This document shows positions 18,862 through 28,500 of a stretch of DNA of 53,949 nucleotides, piece by piece. The stretch comes from Colwellia sp. (lineage in GTDB: Bacteria > Pseudomonadota > Gammaproteobacteria > Enterobacterales > Alteromonadaceae), in the NCBI GenBank assembly GCA_013215295.1, contig JABSOZ010000027.1:1-53949 (forward strand). Direction: 5' to 3'. The notes under the pieces were generated by a model. The model saw only the letters and a program-made list of their open reading frames with translations. It was not told where the DNA came from and searched no databases. The translations under genes were made by a program, and so were the position numbers. Position 1 is the first letter of the stretch; every line of letters starts with the position of its first letter.

Positions 18862-21468
18862 ATGTCTCAAATAAATTTACCGAATTTAATCGCGAAGTTA
18901 GATCCTGATACAAAACGGGCTTTAGAGCTTGCTGCAGGTGATGCGATGAATTCACATTATCCATCCATTGAACTCGAACATTGGTTATTACAAATAATAT
19001 ATAAGCCGGCGTCTGAGCTTAGTGAATTTTTTGCAAAACAAAAAATAAATACAGACACAGTGATAAAAGAACTTTCTGGAAAGTTAGCTAAATTAAATAA
19101 AGGCTTCGAAGGACAGCCGAGTTTGAGTGGCAACTTAACTGAGTTGGTCAAATCGGCATGGTTAATTGCTACCGTTGATTTTTCACATAGCCAGTTAACA
19201 CCCTTGCATTTAATTTTAGCGAGTCAACAAACTAATGAGTTGGGAACTAAAGCTCTTTCACTAAAGAGTTTAGAAAACTTTTCCGAGTCAGCATTAAGAA
19301 ATCAAATATCACAGCTAAACGTCTCTCAGTTAGGTACACAATCAGCTGGCGCTCGTACGGCCGGCCCGAGCTCTGGTGATGCTTTAGCAAAATATACCAC
19401 CAATTTAACACAAGCCGCACGTGATGGTGAACTTGATAATGTTTTAGGGAGAAATCAAGAAATTAGAACAGCGATTGATATACTTTGTCGTAAGAGACAG
19501 AATAACCCTATTTTTGTCGGTGAACCAGGCGTTGGTAAAACGGCAGTCGTTGAAGGATTGGCAATTAAAGTCGCGAAAGGCGAAGTACCTGCGATTATTA
19601 AAGATATTGAAATTCACAGTTTAGATTTAGGCCTATTACAAGCTGGCGCGAGTGTTAAAGGTGAGTTTGAGAATCGTTTAAAAGACGTCATTAGTGAAGT
19701 TAAAAACTCAGAAAAACCCATCGTTATGTTTATTGATGAAGCACACACTTTAATTGGCGCTGGCGGTGCTGAAGGACAAAACGATGCAGCCAATCTATTA
19801 AAGCCTGCTCTAGCTCGCGGTGAATTTAGAACCTTAGCAGCAACAACTTGGGATGAATATAAAAAATATTTTGAGAAAGATCCCGCTTTAACGCGTCGTT
19901 TTCAAGTGGTTAAAATTGAAGAGCCTAGTGCCACTGATGCTATACAAATGTTACGTGGCGTTGCTGAGTCATTACAGGCGCATCACAAAGTATATATTCG
20001 AGAGTCGGCAGTTGAAGCAGCGGTTAATTTATCTATTCGTTATTTACCTGCACGTATGTTACCTGATAAAGCGATCAGTTTATTAGATACCAGTTGTGCA
20101 CGTATTGCGCTAACCCAAGGTGCGAAACCAGAGTCAATTGAAAGCTTAGAACAAAGTTTACAATATATGCAAAATGAACTTGAAGTTATGCAAAGAGAGT
20201 CTGCAGTATTCGATAATGTTACCTTCGAAGTGGGAGCACTAACCAGTAACATCACTAAGGTTGAAGGTGATCTTAAGGCTCTGAATATACGTTGGGGAAA
20301 AGAGCTAGCTTTAGTAGAAACAGTGTTAGCATTGCAAACCGAAGTAACAGACAACTTAGCTAATGAAATTGAAGACAAAGAGAAGCATAGCGATTTAAAT
20401 CAAAAGCTTGCAGAATTAGAAACATTGCAGGCGGGCGAGCCATTGGTGAATGCCATGGTTGATGATATTACTATCGCGCAAGTTATTGCTTCTTGGACAG
20501 GGATCCCCATTGGTAATATGTTGAGTGATGAAGTTAAAAAATTACTCACAATTGAAGAAAACTTGCATAAGCGCGTTATTGGTCAAAGCACTGCGATTAG
20601 TGAACTAGCAAAAAGTATTCGTATTTCTCGTGCAGGGTTAACTGATAGTCGTAAGCCTATCGGTGTATTTTTAATGTGTGGACCCAGTGGTGTAGGTAAA
20701 ACAGAAACAGCGGTAGCGTTAACTGATTTATTATATGGCGGTAGCAATGATATGACCGTTATTAACATGACTGAATTTAAAGAAGAACATAAAATTTCAA
20801 TGTTACTTGGTGCACCAGCAGGTTATGTTGGTTTTGGAAAGGGCGGAGTGCTCACCGAAGCCGTACGCCGTAACCCGTATTCAGTGTTATTATTAGACGA
20901 AATGGAAAAAGCGCACCCAGGTGTACATGACTTATTTTATCAAATTTTTGATAAAGGATGTATTTCAGATAGTGAGGGGCGAAATGTAGACTTTCGTAAT
21001 ACCATTATTATTATGACCTCTAATGCAGCTGATCAAGCTATCTGTGATGCTTGTGATGAGAATGAGGAACGCCTACCGAATGAAGAACTGGTTGAGAAAA
21101 TTAGACCTGCATTGCAGCAATATTTCAAACCAGCCTTTTTAGGCAGAACAACTGTGGTACCTTATTATCCATTGAATGATGAAGAGCTAAGTAAAATATG
21201 TGAAATAGCGCTTAACCGCATTCGCAAAAAGCTTGTTGAACAATACAAAGCAAGTTTTGATTATGATCAAGAGTTTATTGATTATGTGGTTAATAAGAAT
21301 AATGATCCAACAACAGGTGCTCGTGGTATTGAACAGATCATTAATCGTTCATTGATGCCAAGATTAGCCGAGCAATGTATTATGTTATTGAGTGAAGGCA
21401 AAGAGATTAACTCAGTAAGTGTAAAATGTATTGACGGTAATGATTTTGAAGTGAATATTGCATCATAA
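18862..21468 (+). CDS. clpV: ClpV/TssH, AAA+ ATPase that recycles the T6SS sheath
   Basis: The 868-aa protein is a two-ring Clp/Hsp100 ATPase. The N-domain (about residues 1-160) binds contracted sheath. AAA1 has Walker A GEPGVGKT at 220-227 and Walker B MFIDEAHTL near 289-297. A middle coiled-coil domain spans about 410-530, and AAA2 has Walker A GPSGVGKT at 607-614 followed by LLLDEMEKAHPGV. The pore and sensor regions look intact. It extracts and unfolds TssC so that sheath subunits can be reused. The T6SS context and the ClpV-type N-domain separate it from ClpB. A perfect 10-bp hairpin follows before tagH. Confidence 0.96.
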   Translation: MSQINLPNLIAKLDPDTKRALELAAGDAMNSHYPSIELEHWLLQIIYKPASELSEFFAKQKINTDTVIKELSGKLAKLNKGFEGQPSLSGNLTELVKSAWLIATVDFSHSQLTPLHLILASQQTNELGTKALSLKSLENFSESALRNQISQLNVSQLGTQSAGARTAGPSSGDALAKYTTNLTQAARDGELDNVLGRNQEIRTAIDILCRKRQNNPIFVGEPGVGKTAVVEGLAIKVAKGEVPAIIKDIEIHSLDLGLLQAGASVKGEFENRLKDVISEVKNSEKPIVMFIDEAHTLIGAGGAEGQNDAANLLKPALARGEFRTLAATTWDEYKKYFEKDPALTRRFQVVKIEEPSATDAIQMLRGVAESLQAHHKVYIRESAVEAAVNLSIRYLPARMLPDKAISLLDTSCARIALTQGAKPESIESLEQSLQYMQNELEVMQRESAVFDNVTFEVGALTSNITKVEGDLKALNIRWGKELALVETVLALQTEVTDNLANEIEDKEKHSDLNQKLAELETLQAGEPLVNAMVDDITIAQVIASWTGIPIGNMLSDEVKKLLTIEENLHKRVIGQSTAISELAKSIRISRAGLTDSRKPIGVFLMCGPSGVGKTETAVALTDLLYGGSNDMTVINMTEFKEEHKISMLLGAPAGYVGFGKGGVLTEAVRRNPYSVLLLDEMEKAHPGVHDLFYQIFDKGCISDSEGRNVDFRNTIIIMTSNAADQAICDACDENEERLPNEELVEKIRPALQQYFKPAFLGRTTVVPYYPLNDEELSKICEIALNRIRKKLVEQYKASFDYDQEFIDYVVNKNNDPTTGARGIEQIINRSLMPRLAEQCIMLLSEGKEINSVSVKCIDGNDFEVNIAS

Positions 21469-21484
21469 GTCATTTACTGAGTAA

Positions 21485-21508
21485 AATGAGCTACATGGGT
21501 AGCTCATT
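21485..21508. terminator. Hairpin between clpV and tagH
   Basis: AATGAGCTAC (21485-21494) pairs perfectly with GTAGCTCATT (21499-21508) around an ATGG loop. The tail is not T-rich, so it is probably an attenuator or RNA-processing site within the T6SS operon. Confidence 0.5.
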
Positions 21509-21533
21509 ATGATAAAGACTAGCAGTAAAATAA

Positions 21534-22595
21534 ATGGCAATAACAATACAATTAACTGAAATACCCACGAATGAAAATGTGCCAACTCGCATAGTTACTT
21601 TACCCAAAACGGGGGGAGATTTTGGTACGGCATTTGACTGTGATATTCAGTTACCCGATCGTAGTGGTCAAGTTGCGACAAAACATGGTTGTTTTATCGC
21701 TAATAAAGACAAAATGATGGTGCAGACTTTTGCAGGGCAAAGCATCAGCTTGCAAGGAGTCCCGTTAGCGCCGGGCAAAAGTGCTGTAATAGAAGATGGC
21801 ACTATTATCGGTATCGCTGATTATATTATGTTAGTGAGTATTGTAGCGAATATGGACGGTGAAAAAGCCGACGACGACATAGCAATTGAGCCAGATAAAA
21901 ATTATCAAGCCTACTTTTCGCATAAAAGTCTTGATGAAGAAGATTTTGAAGATACTATTGTAATGATAGACAATAATGACGGCATGATAAAAGGGCAAAC
22001 GATGACGCAAGATAAAACACCACACTTTGCGGCTAGTGGCGTATTTTCTGATGATCCTTTTGAAGATGATCCATTTAAAGACGAAGAAATTTCTCTCAAT
22101 TTAAATGAACAAGCGTCCTCAGAAGAAAAAAGATTTGCTAAAGACTCCGAGAGTATTGAAACGTTTATTGCACAAGAAAGTGATGACGATGATACCGATG
22201 TTATTTTGATGAACAAAAGCATTATTAAAACTTCTGATAGGGAAAGGAATCATTCAAATCATGATAACAATCAAGGGATCACACAATTAGTCAGTTTGTT
22301 AGAGAATCAAATAGTCAGTAACAATGAACAGCAGAGTAAGATTTTTCAAGCCATTGATAAAACATTAACAACTTTTATTAACGAATTCTCACCTGAACAC
22401 CTTGAAGATGTTTTTGATGATTTTGGCACGCCTTTTTTTGTGCAAAAAGAAAAACAATATTGGCGTTCATACCGTAAATCATTTGACCGACGTCTAGATA
22501 AAGGTGAATACCATCGTTTATTTAAGGCGTTATTACTGGAAAATATGCAAGGTAATGTATCAATGAATAAAGATAATAAGGGCGATAATGACTGA
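21534..22595 (+). CDS. tagH: TagH/Fha-type T6SS accessory protein
   Basis: The 353-aa protein has an N-terminal FHA-like beta domain (about residues 20-105) with FGTAFDCDIQLPDRSGQVATKHGCF in place of the usual GR...S..H motif. The canonical phospho-threonine-binding Arg is therefore not evident and the domain may be degenerate. The middle is acidic and low-complexity (about 120-240), with an FSDDPFEDDPFKDEE stretch. The C-terminal ~100 residues (LTTFINEFSPEHLEDVF, then YWRSYRKSFDRRL) match the conserved tail of T6SS TagH proteins. FHA proteins couple threonine phosphorylation to T6SS assembly in some bacteria, but no PpkA or PppA gene is present here. It overlaps tssJ by 8 bases. Confidence 0.8.
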   Translation: MAITIQLTEIPTNENVPTRIVTLPKTGGDFGTAFDCDIQLPDRSGQVATKHGCFIANKDKMMVQTFAGQSISLQGVPLAPGKSAVIEDGTIIGIADYIMLVSIVANMDGEKADDDIAIEPDKNYQAYFSHKSLDEEDFEDTIVMIDNNDGMIKGQTMTQDKTPHFAASGVFSDDPFEDDPFKDEEISLNLNEQASSEEKRFAKDSESIETFIAQESDDDDTDVILMNKSIIKTSDRERNHSNHDNNQGITQLVSLLENQIVSNNEQQSKIFQAIDKTLTTFINEFSPEHLEDVFDDFGTPFFVQKEKQYWRSYRKSFDRRLDKGEYHRLFKALLLENMQGNVSMNKDNKGDND

Positions 22596-23103
22596 TCGTC
22601 TACATTCGATTTTACCATGCATTTTATTGTTATTACTAACAATAACGTTTTCAGCATGCAGCGTATTTTCTAGTGAGGAAAAGGAATATGAGTCTATTGA
22701 GTTAAAGTTAGTACTTAAAGCCAGTGACAATATTAATCCCTCGCAATTAAGTACAGGAAACCCTGTTGTTGTAAATTTATATCAACTGAAAAATGTTGAT
22801 GCATTCAAATCTTCTCAGATACTTGATTTGTATGAAAAGGACACATCTATATTAGCTAAAGATTTAGTGAGTAAACAAATACTGGGTAGTGTACTGCCTC
22901 AAGAAAAACGAGAAGTAACATTATCTATAGATCAGGGGACTAAATTTTTAGCCGTATTTGTTCAGTTTTCTAATTATTCGCAAGCTAAAGCTAGAGCATG
23001 GTTAGAGATTAAAGAAATTGACGATATTGAACAAGTAAATATTTTGATTGATTCACTAACCGTTAATATTGAGCCAGTTATCGAAGAAAGCTTTTGGCCA
23101 TGA
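22588..23103 (+). CDS. tssJ: TssJ, outer-membrane lipoprotein of the T6SS membrane complex
   Basis: The 171-aa protein has a lipoprotein signal (hydrophobic stretch LPCILLLLLTITFSAC, lipidated Cys24) and the TssJ beta-sandwich pattern: IELKLVLKASDNINP, PVVVNLYQLKN, and KREVTLSIDQGTKFLAVFVQF. TssJ anchors the trans-envelope complex in the outer membrane by binding the periplasmic end of TssM. The lipobox has Phe at -3, which is slightly unusual. Its start overlaps the end of tagH, with AAGGGCGATA before the ATG, and tssK follows 22 bases later. Confidence 0.9.
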   Translation: MTDRLHSILPCILLLLLTITFSACSVFSSEEKEYESIELKLVLKASDNINPSQLSTGNPVVVNLYQLKNVDAFKSSQILDLYEKDTSILAKDLVSKQILGSVLPQEKREVTLSIDQGTKFLAVFVQFSNYSQAKARAWLEIKEIDDIEQVNILIDSLTVNIEPVIEESFWP

Positions 23104-23113
23104 TAATTATTTT

Positions 23114-23128
23114 AGGAGAAATCACTTG
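23114..23128 (+). promoter_or_regulatory. Ribosome-binding site that fixes a TTG start for tssK
   Basis: AGGAG at 23114-23118 is seven bases before TTG 23126, giving MDLAKQVVWKEG, which matches typical TssK N-termini. The frame extends upstream to TTG 23069 inside tssJ, but with no comparable site. Confidence 0.7.
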
Positions 23129-24460
23129 GATTTAGCTAAACAAGTTGTTTGGAAAGAAGGGATTTTTATATCTCCACAGCACTTTCAACAACAAGCGATA
23201 CATAATAAATCGTATATTCAGAATTACGCAAGCACACAAGGATACTCTGCACATTTCGGTTTAAGTGATATAACGCTTAATACGGATTTACTCAAAATTG
23301 GTAAGATTGCAGTAACAAACTGTAGAGGATTATTTCCTGACGGATATTATTTTAATTTAACAGAAGAAATAGTTATCGATGTACCCATTGATGCCGTTGA
23401 AAAAAATGTTTATTTATCTTTGCCTATCGCTCTGCAAGGTGCTGCTGCTTTTGCTCAAGAAATTGCGCAAAATACCCGTTTTATATGCCAAACCATGACC
23501 AGTTATGACAATGCCTCATTTCAAAATGATAGTATTGAGCTTGAAGTGGCGCGTGACAATATTAGTTTGTCTATCGGTAAGCAAGATATGGCAGGTTTTG
23601 TTTCTTTTCCCATTGCTCGTATTCTTGAAACTAGAGAAACAGGAGAAGTGATTTTTGATAAAAGCTTTATTCCTGCATGTATTCATTTTCAAGCCTCTGT
23701 TTATTTATATGACAAAGTGAAAATGCTGCAAAGTTTAATACAAACACGAGCACATGAAGTGCAAAAGCGTATTGCTATTGGGCAAGACAGTAAAAGTGAA
23801 CCAACGCTATATAAAGATTATTTATGGCTACAAACCTTGAATAGATGGTTACCCTGGAGTGATTGGGTGCAGCAAGACTTGCAATATACTACTCATCAAT
23901 TATATCGTGATTTAACAACACTTTCGGCTGAGTTGTCAGGGCTAACACCTGAGTTGCCTAGTAATTTCAATCAGTTAAAGTATGATGAACTCTATCAAGC
24001 GTTTAACCCTATTTTTATGAAATTACATGATCAATTAAGTATGGTATTGCAAGATTCTGTGATTGTTTATGAATGGGATGATAAATTATACGAAAAACGT
24101 CGCTTACTTCGGACAATGATCAGTAAACCCGATAGTATGATAGATCGACGTTTTGTGATCAGTGTTGAATCATCAATGAGTGCTGAAGACATTGCGATAC
24201 TGTTACCACAGGCTGCTACGTTAGCGGGTAATGCCAATATTGTCGAATTAGTTCGTAACGCTATGTCCGGTGTGGAATTGCGTCATCTTATGGTTGCTCC
24301 TCATGAATTAAAGCCAAAAGCTACGGCGAGTTACTTTGAAGTCAATATTAAAAACGAACTATGGATTGATATGCTAAATAAAGGTGAAGCGTTAAATATG
24401 CACATAGACAACAGGATTTCAGATCTAACTGTCACTTTATACGCACTTTCACTGGGTTAA
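23126..24460 (+). CDS. tssK: TssK, T6SS baseplate-to-membrane-complex connector
   Basis: From TTG 23126 the product is 444 aa and carries the family hallmark VVWKEGIFISPQHFQQQ (residues about 7-23), then the NRWLPWSDWVQ region and the typical C-terminal VELRHLMVAPHELKPKATASYFEVN segment. TssK trimers bind TssF/TssG and the cytoplasmic domains of TssL and TssM, docking the baseplate on the membrane complex. It lies between tssJ and tssL, the usual TssJKLM order. The stop is nine bases before tssL, so these genes are co-transcribed. Confidence 0.95.
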   Translation: MDLAKQVVWKEGIFISPQHFQQQAIHNKSYIQNYASTQGYSAHFGLSDITLNTDLLKIGKIAVTNCRGLFPDGYYFNLTEEIVIDVPIDAVEKNVYLSLPIALQGAAAFAQEIAQNTRFICQTMTSYDNASFQNDSIELEVARDNISLSIGKQDMAGFVSFPIARILETRETGEVIFDKSFIPACIHFQASVYLYDKVKMLQSLIQTRAHEVQKRIAIGQDSKSEPTLYKDYLWLQTLNRWLPWSDWVQQDLQYTTHQLYRDLTTLSAELSGLTPELPSNFNQLKYDELYQAFNPIFMKLHDQLSMVLQDSVIVYEWDDKLYEKRRLLRTMISKPDSMIDRRFVISVESSMSAEDIAILLPQAATLAGNANIVELVRNAMSGVELRHLMVAPHELKPKATASYFEVNIKNELWIDMLNKGEALNMHIDNRISDLTVTLYALSLG

Positions 24461-24469
24461 TTTATATAA

Positions 24470-25558
24470 ATGTCAGCTGCATCACCTACCACTACTGCAA
24501 TAGACTTCAGTGATAATATCATGAGTAATCAAGCACCTTTTGATTACTCGGACAATGAACTTTATAACCTTAGTATTCCTTTATTGTCGATTATACTTAC
24601 TTTAGAGCGACTGCCTAAACCGGATAATTTATCCGTTTTTAAAAGTTTATTGAAACAACATATTGTTGATTTAAGCGAGCAGGGTAAAAAGCTACAATAT
24701 CCTTCAGCCGTTATAGATAAACTTTGTTGTTTACATTGTATTGTACTGGACGAATTTATTATTCACAGTAACTGGGGTATAAGTGCTGGCTGGGAAAACA
24801 ACACCTTATTAAGCGAACTATTTAACCTTCAAAGTGGTGGTGATTTGTTCTTTACAATTACCGAAAAGGCAATGCGTCAGCCTGCTAAAATGATAGATCT
24901 GCTCGCTGTTATTTATATCTGTTTACAAATAGGCTTTAAAGGTCGCTATCGCTCAAGGCAGTCGGAAAAAATAGGCTTTATCGTTAAGCAAATTAGTTCG
25001 GTGATCTTAGAAAATACAATGTCGCCTAAAGTCGTTATGCAAGAAACCCCAGTAAACAAAGGTTTATTTCTTAGTAGCAGGCGATATTTTTCCTTTACCT
25101 TGGTAGTGATGCTCTTGTTAGTGCTGGTGGTAACATTTTTTGATTATTGGTTTAAAGAAACTTACTCAGCTAGAAGCCGAGAGTTACGAGAGTTAAATAA
25201 TATTATATTAAGTTACAATCACAGTGATAACCCAATTGAATCATCAATAACGCACAAAAATATGGTTACCACGGGTCATCAAGAGCATACAAATACTGAT
25301 ATATCAGAGTTAGTTGTTGCATCTTATCGAGTTCAGCTCAATTCATTTTCAGTTCGAGTCAACGCTGAACTTTTTCTCGAGAGAATAGAAAGTAATCCAT
25401 ATGATTTATTTATAAAATCTATTGGAGAATATTATATTGTTTACAGCATGGCGAATTCTGAATTTTCTGCAGAGCAGCAGAAACAGTATTATCAGCAAAA
25501 ACTTCATCTTTCGACGATTATTTTTCAGCTAGATAACATGAGTAAGCGCGACTTATGA
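24470..25558 (+). CDS. tssL: TssL (DotU-type) with a C-terminal SPOR-like extension
   Basis: The 362-aa protein has a cytoplasmic DotU domain (about residues 30-180; LPLLSIILTLERLP-type helix, LDEFIIHSNWG, GGDLFFTITEKA, QIGFKGRY) and a single transmembrane helix (about 207-226). TssL of this class is tail-anchored and binds TssM and TssK. Here ~135 residues follow the helix in the periplasm. Residues about 286-350 (YRVQLNSFSVRVNAELFLERI, then YYIVYSM and a closing helix) resemble a SPOR peptidoglycan-binding domain. Peptidoglycan-binding extensions on TssL are known in other T6SSs and anchor the complex in the wall. The SPOR assignment is by eye. It overlaps tssM by four bases (ATGA). Confidence 0.9.
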   Translation: MSAASPTTTAIDFSDNIMSNQAPFDYSDNELYNLSIPLLSIILTLERLPKPDNLSVFKSLLKQHIVDLSEQGKKLQYPSAVIDKLCCLHCIVLDEFIIHSNWGISAGWENNTLLSELFNLQSGGDLFFTITEKAMRQPAKMIDLLAVIYICLQIGFKGRYRSRQSEKIGFIVKQISSVILENTMSPKVVMQETPVNKGLFLSSRRYFSFTLVVMLLLVLVVTFFDYWFKETYSARSRELRELNNIILSYNHSDNPIESSITHKNMVTTGHQEHTNTDISELVVASYRVQLNSFSVRVNAELFLERIESNPYDLFIKSIGEYYIVYSMANSEFSAEQQKQYYQQKLHLSTIIFQLDNMSKRDL

Positions 25559-28500
25559 CTATTACGCTGACTAAGCGACACTTGATTACAACATTATTCA
25601 TTCTCTTATTTGTTGGGTTTAGCTTCTCATGGTACTTGTTACCCAATTTTTATTGGTTATTTGGACCAGCAATGGCCTTTACAGTGATCACAGCTATCGT
25701 TTTATGGTTAACCCACCGAGAAGACGACGACGTTAAGCAACGAAAAGCACTTGAAAAACAAGACAAAATAACGATAAATAAATTATTTAAGTCTCTAATT
25801 CGGGAGTTAAAAGACAGAGGACAATATAAACAAAAGTACCGTTTACCTTGGTACCTTTTTGTCAGTCACAATATTGAGGCGGATAGTGCGGTACTGAGGC
25901 AAATGGGCTTCAAACACAGCTCAGTTATCAATATTGATAGCCAGTTGGTTGTTCAAATTTGGTTGAAAAATAATGCAGTGATGATAGCGGTAAGCTTATC
26001 AGAACACGATCATCGAGTATTGAATTGCACTAAACTATTATTACGTAAAGTAAAAAGTTTTAGATCACGACAAGCATTAAACGGTGTTTTACTTAGTCAA
26101 TCGATTGACCATTTACTCAATCAAGATAAAAGCAATAATAAACAAATGGCCAATGATAGCCGGCTTGTTATAGATGCTGCGCAAAAGTTATGTGGTCAAA
26201 AATTACCGCTTTATGTGTTATTTAATCAAATGGCTAATCTTGCTGATTTTTGCCAATTTTTTGCCTCACTTGAAGAAAATAATGTAGATGGTTGTTTTGG
26301 TGCTATGAACAATCAACCCTCTCAAGCCGAATCTTTTACATTATCTTGGTTTAATAGTGCCTTTGACAATCTTTGTCATCGGATGGGAAAAGCGATTGTA
26401 TTTGCTATTGATCATCAATTAAATGAAGCTTTTAGACGTTCAGTCATTGCTGCTCCAGTACAATTTAGACAAGTAAAAAGTAATATAAGTCTTTATTTAT
26501 CAGAGCTACTTCTCTCTAAATCTTCACCGCAAGAGTATCAGTTTAGAGGTTTCTTTTTTACAAATACTGAAAATAATGCGACAGTTGTTGACCCTTTAAC
26601 TAAACAAATTGCTTATCAACTGGATCATCATGAAATGGTGGTTTCCGACGGAATAAAATTATCACAAAGTATTTTTGTTGCCGAGCTTTTTAATCGATTC
26701 ATCCGTCCTGAAGCGGGTATGGCTCAAGTCAATAAGCTACGAGGACGCCTACATCTTACTTTTCAAATAAGTTATTTTGTCTTTATTTTGTCGATAATAG
26801 GTATGACTGCAGGCCTATTCAAAGTAAATTTTGATTACTATCAATCCCTCAATGCTGAGACGTTCGTTCAACTTGATATCTATAAGAGAAGTATAAAAAA
26901 AGCGCCTTATCAAAGTGGAAATTTAGCTGATAATGTTAAAAAATTAATTCAGGTAGAAAAAATTTACCGTGATTATAAAAAACCAACGCCTGCTTATATA
27001 TCTGATCTAGTGCCAAATCCCAGTTTATTCAAAGCGCTTAGAAAAACATATCATAAAGAATTACTAACCGTATTATTACCTTCATTAGTGAGTGATATCG
27101 AAGCAAGGCTACGATCAAATCAACAATCAGGTAACATTCTGCAAACAGCAAATTTATTGAGCCTGGCTAGAGCATTACAAATACATAGTCGTGCTGAATG
27201 GTTAGTGATAAAAAATTATTATCAAAAAAGTTATAAAATTAACACTAGTGTTGATAAGACAATGATTAATCATTTAATGGTTTTGATGGATGATTTATTT
27301 CTGTTGGGAATACCTAAAGTAAGCATAAATCAAAACTTTATTCTAAAATCAGAGTCAATGCTGAATACTGTCAACCGTACTGAAGTGATTTTTAACTATA
27401 TTAAAAGCCTACCTCGGTTCTCGTCTGTTGTTAATATTAAGGATGAACTGGGTAATAAATTTTTACAGTTATATAGGGTAAAAAACAGCTCAATATTACA
27501 AGTCCCAGTTATTTATACTCCTCAAGGCTATTCATCGCTAAACCTAAATGCAAACGCTCCGCTAATAAGGGATATTATCAGTGGAAACAAGTCGCTGTTA
27601 GGGGAGCAATTAAATGAATTTGAAGTTAATAATTTAGTCCAGCAACTACAGCGTTTATATCAAAAAGAATACATAGCTTATTGGCGTGGATTTATTGATA
27701 ACATTTCGCTCAAATCAATATCTGAGGATAATTTAAGTTATTATCTAAATTTATTGGCAACAAAGAAAGATGCCCCTTTAACTCAGTTTTATGACGTAAT
27801 AGCATATTACACGTCGCCCAAGTTACTATCAGTGCTTCCTAAACCGGAAATAACAGATGCAGATGATGAAACATCAGCATTATTGTTCGATAATAAACCC
27901 GCGCCTATGATACCTAGTGTGGATCAAAAATTGATGGAAAAAGCAATTCAAGAAAAATTTTCCTTATACCATGATTTTACCAAAGCGGATGACAATGGTG
28001 TAAGTAAGTTATCAAATTTAGTCACTCATTTTGCTAAGGTAAAAAAATGGCAAGATAAGTCGAATAAAAGTAATGATGGCGATGCTGAATATTTTCAGCA
28101 ATTATCCTCTATTGATAAAGACCAAAGCTTATATCAGTTAAGTGAAGCTAACGTCGGTATTGAACAACTTGATGATTATACTAGCGAGTTAATTCGTGTG
28201 ATCAGCAATAGTATTCGTCAAACAGTCGTTAGTTATTTAGATAAACAATGGCAACAAAAAATGAGTACACCTTTCGATACTATTTTTGCTAATAAGTTTC
28301 CATTTAACGTAACGGGTGAATCGAGTGTTACCCTAAAAGAGTTTAATAGATACTTTAAAGGTGACGGTATATTTGACCAATATACGACACAACTGTTAGC
28401 TAGGTTTAAGCGAGTAGAAGGTCAAGTATTTCTCGATAGTTTTATACCGAATGAGGCTATTTATGTCAGTAAAGAAACGTTAATTCAATTGGATAAGTTG

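Noticed and set aside
23069-23125. Upstream extension of tssK into tssJ
   Set aside because: TTG start without a ribosome-binding site; the added residues do not match TssK N-termini, whereas TTG 23126 has AGGAG seven bases upstream.
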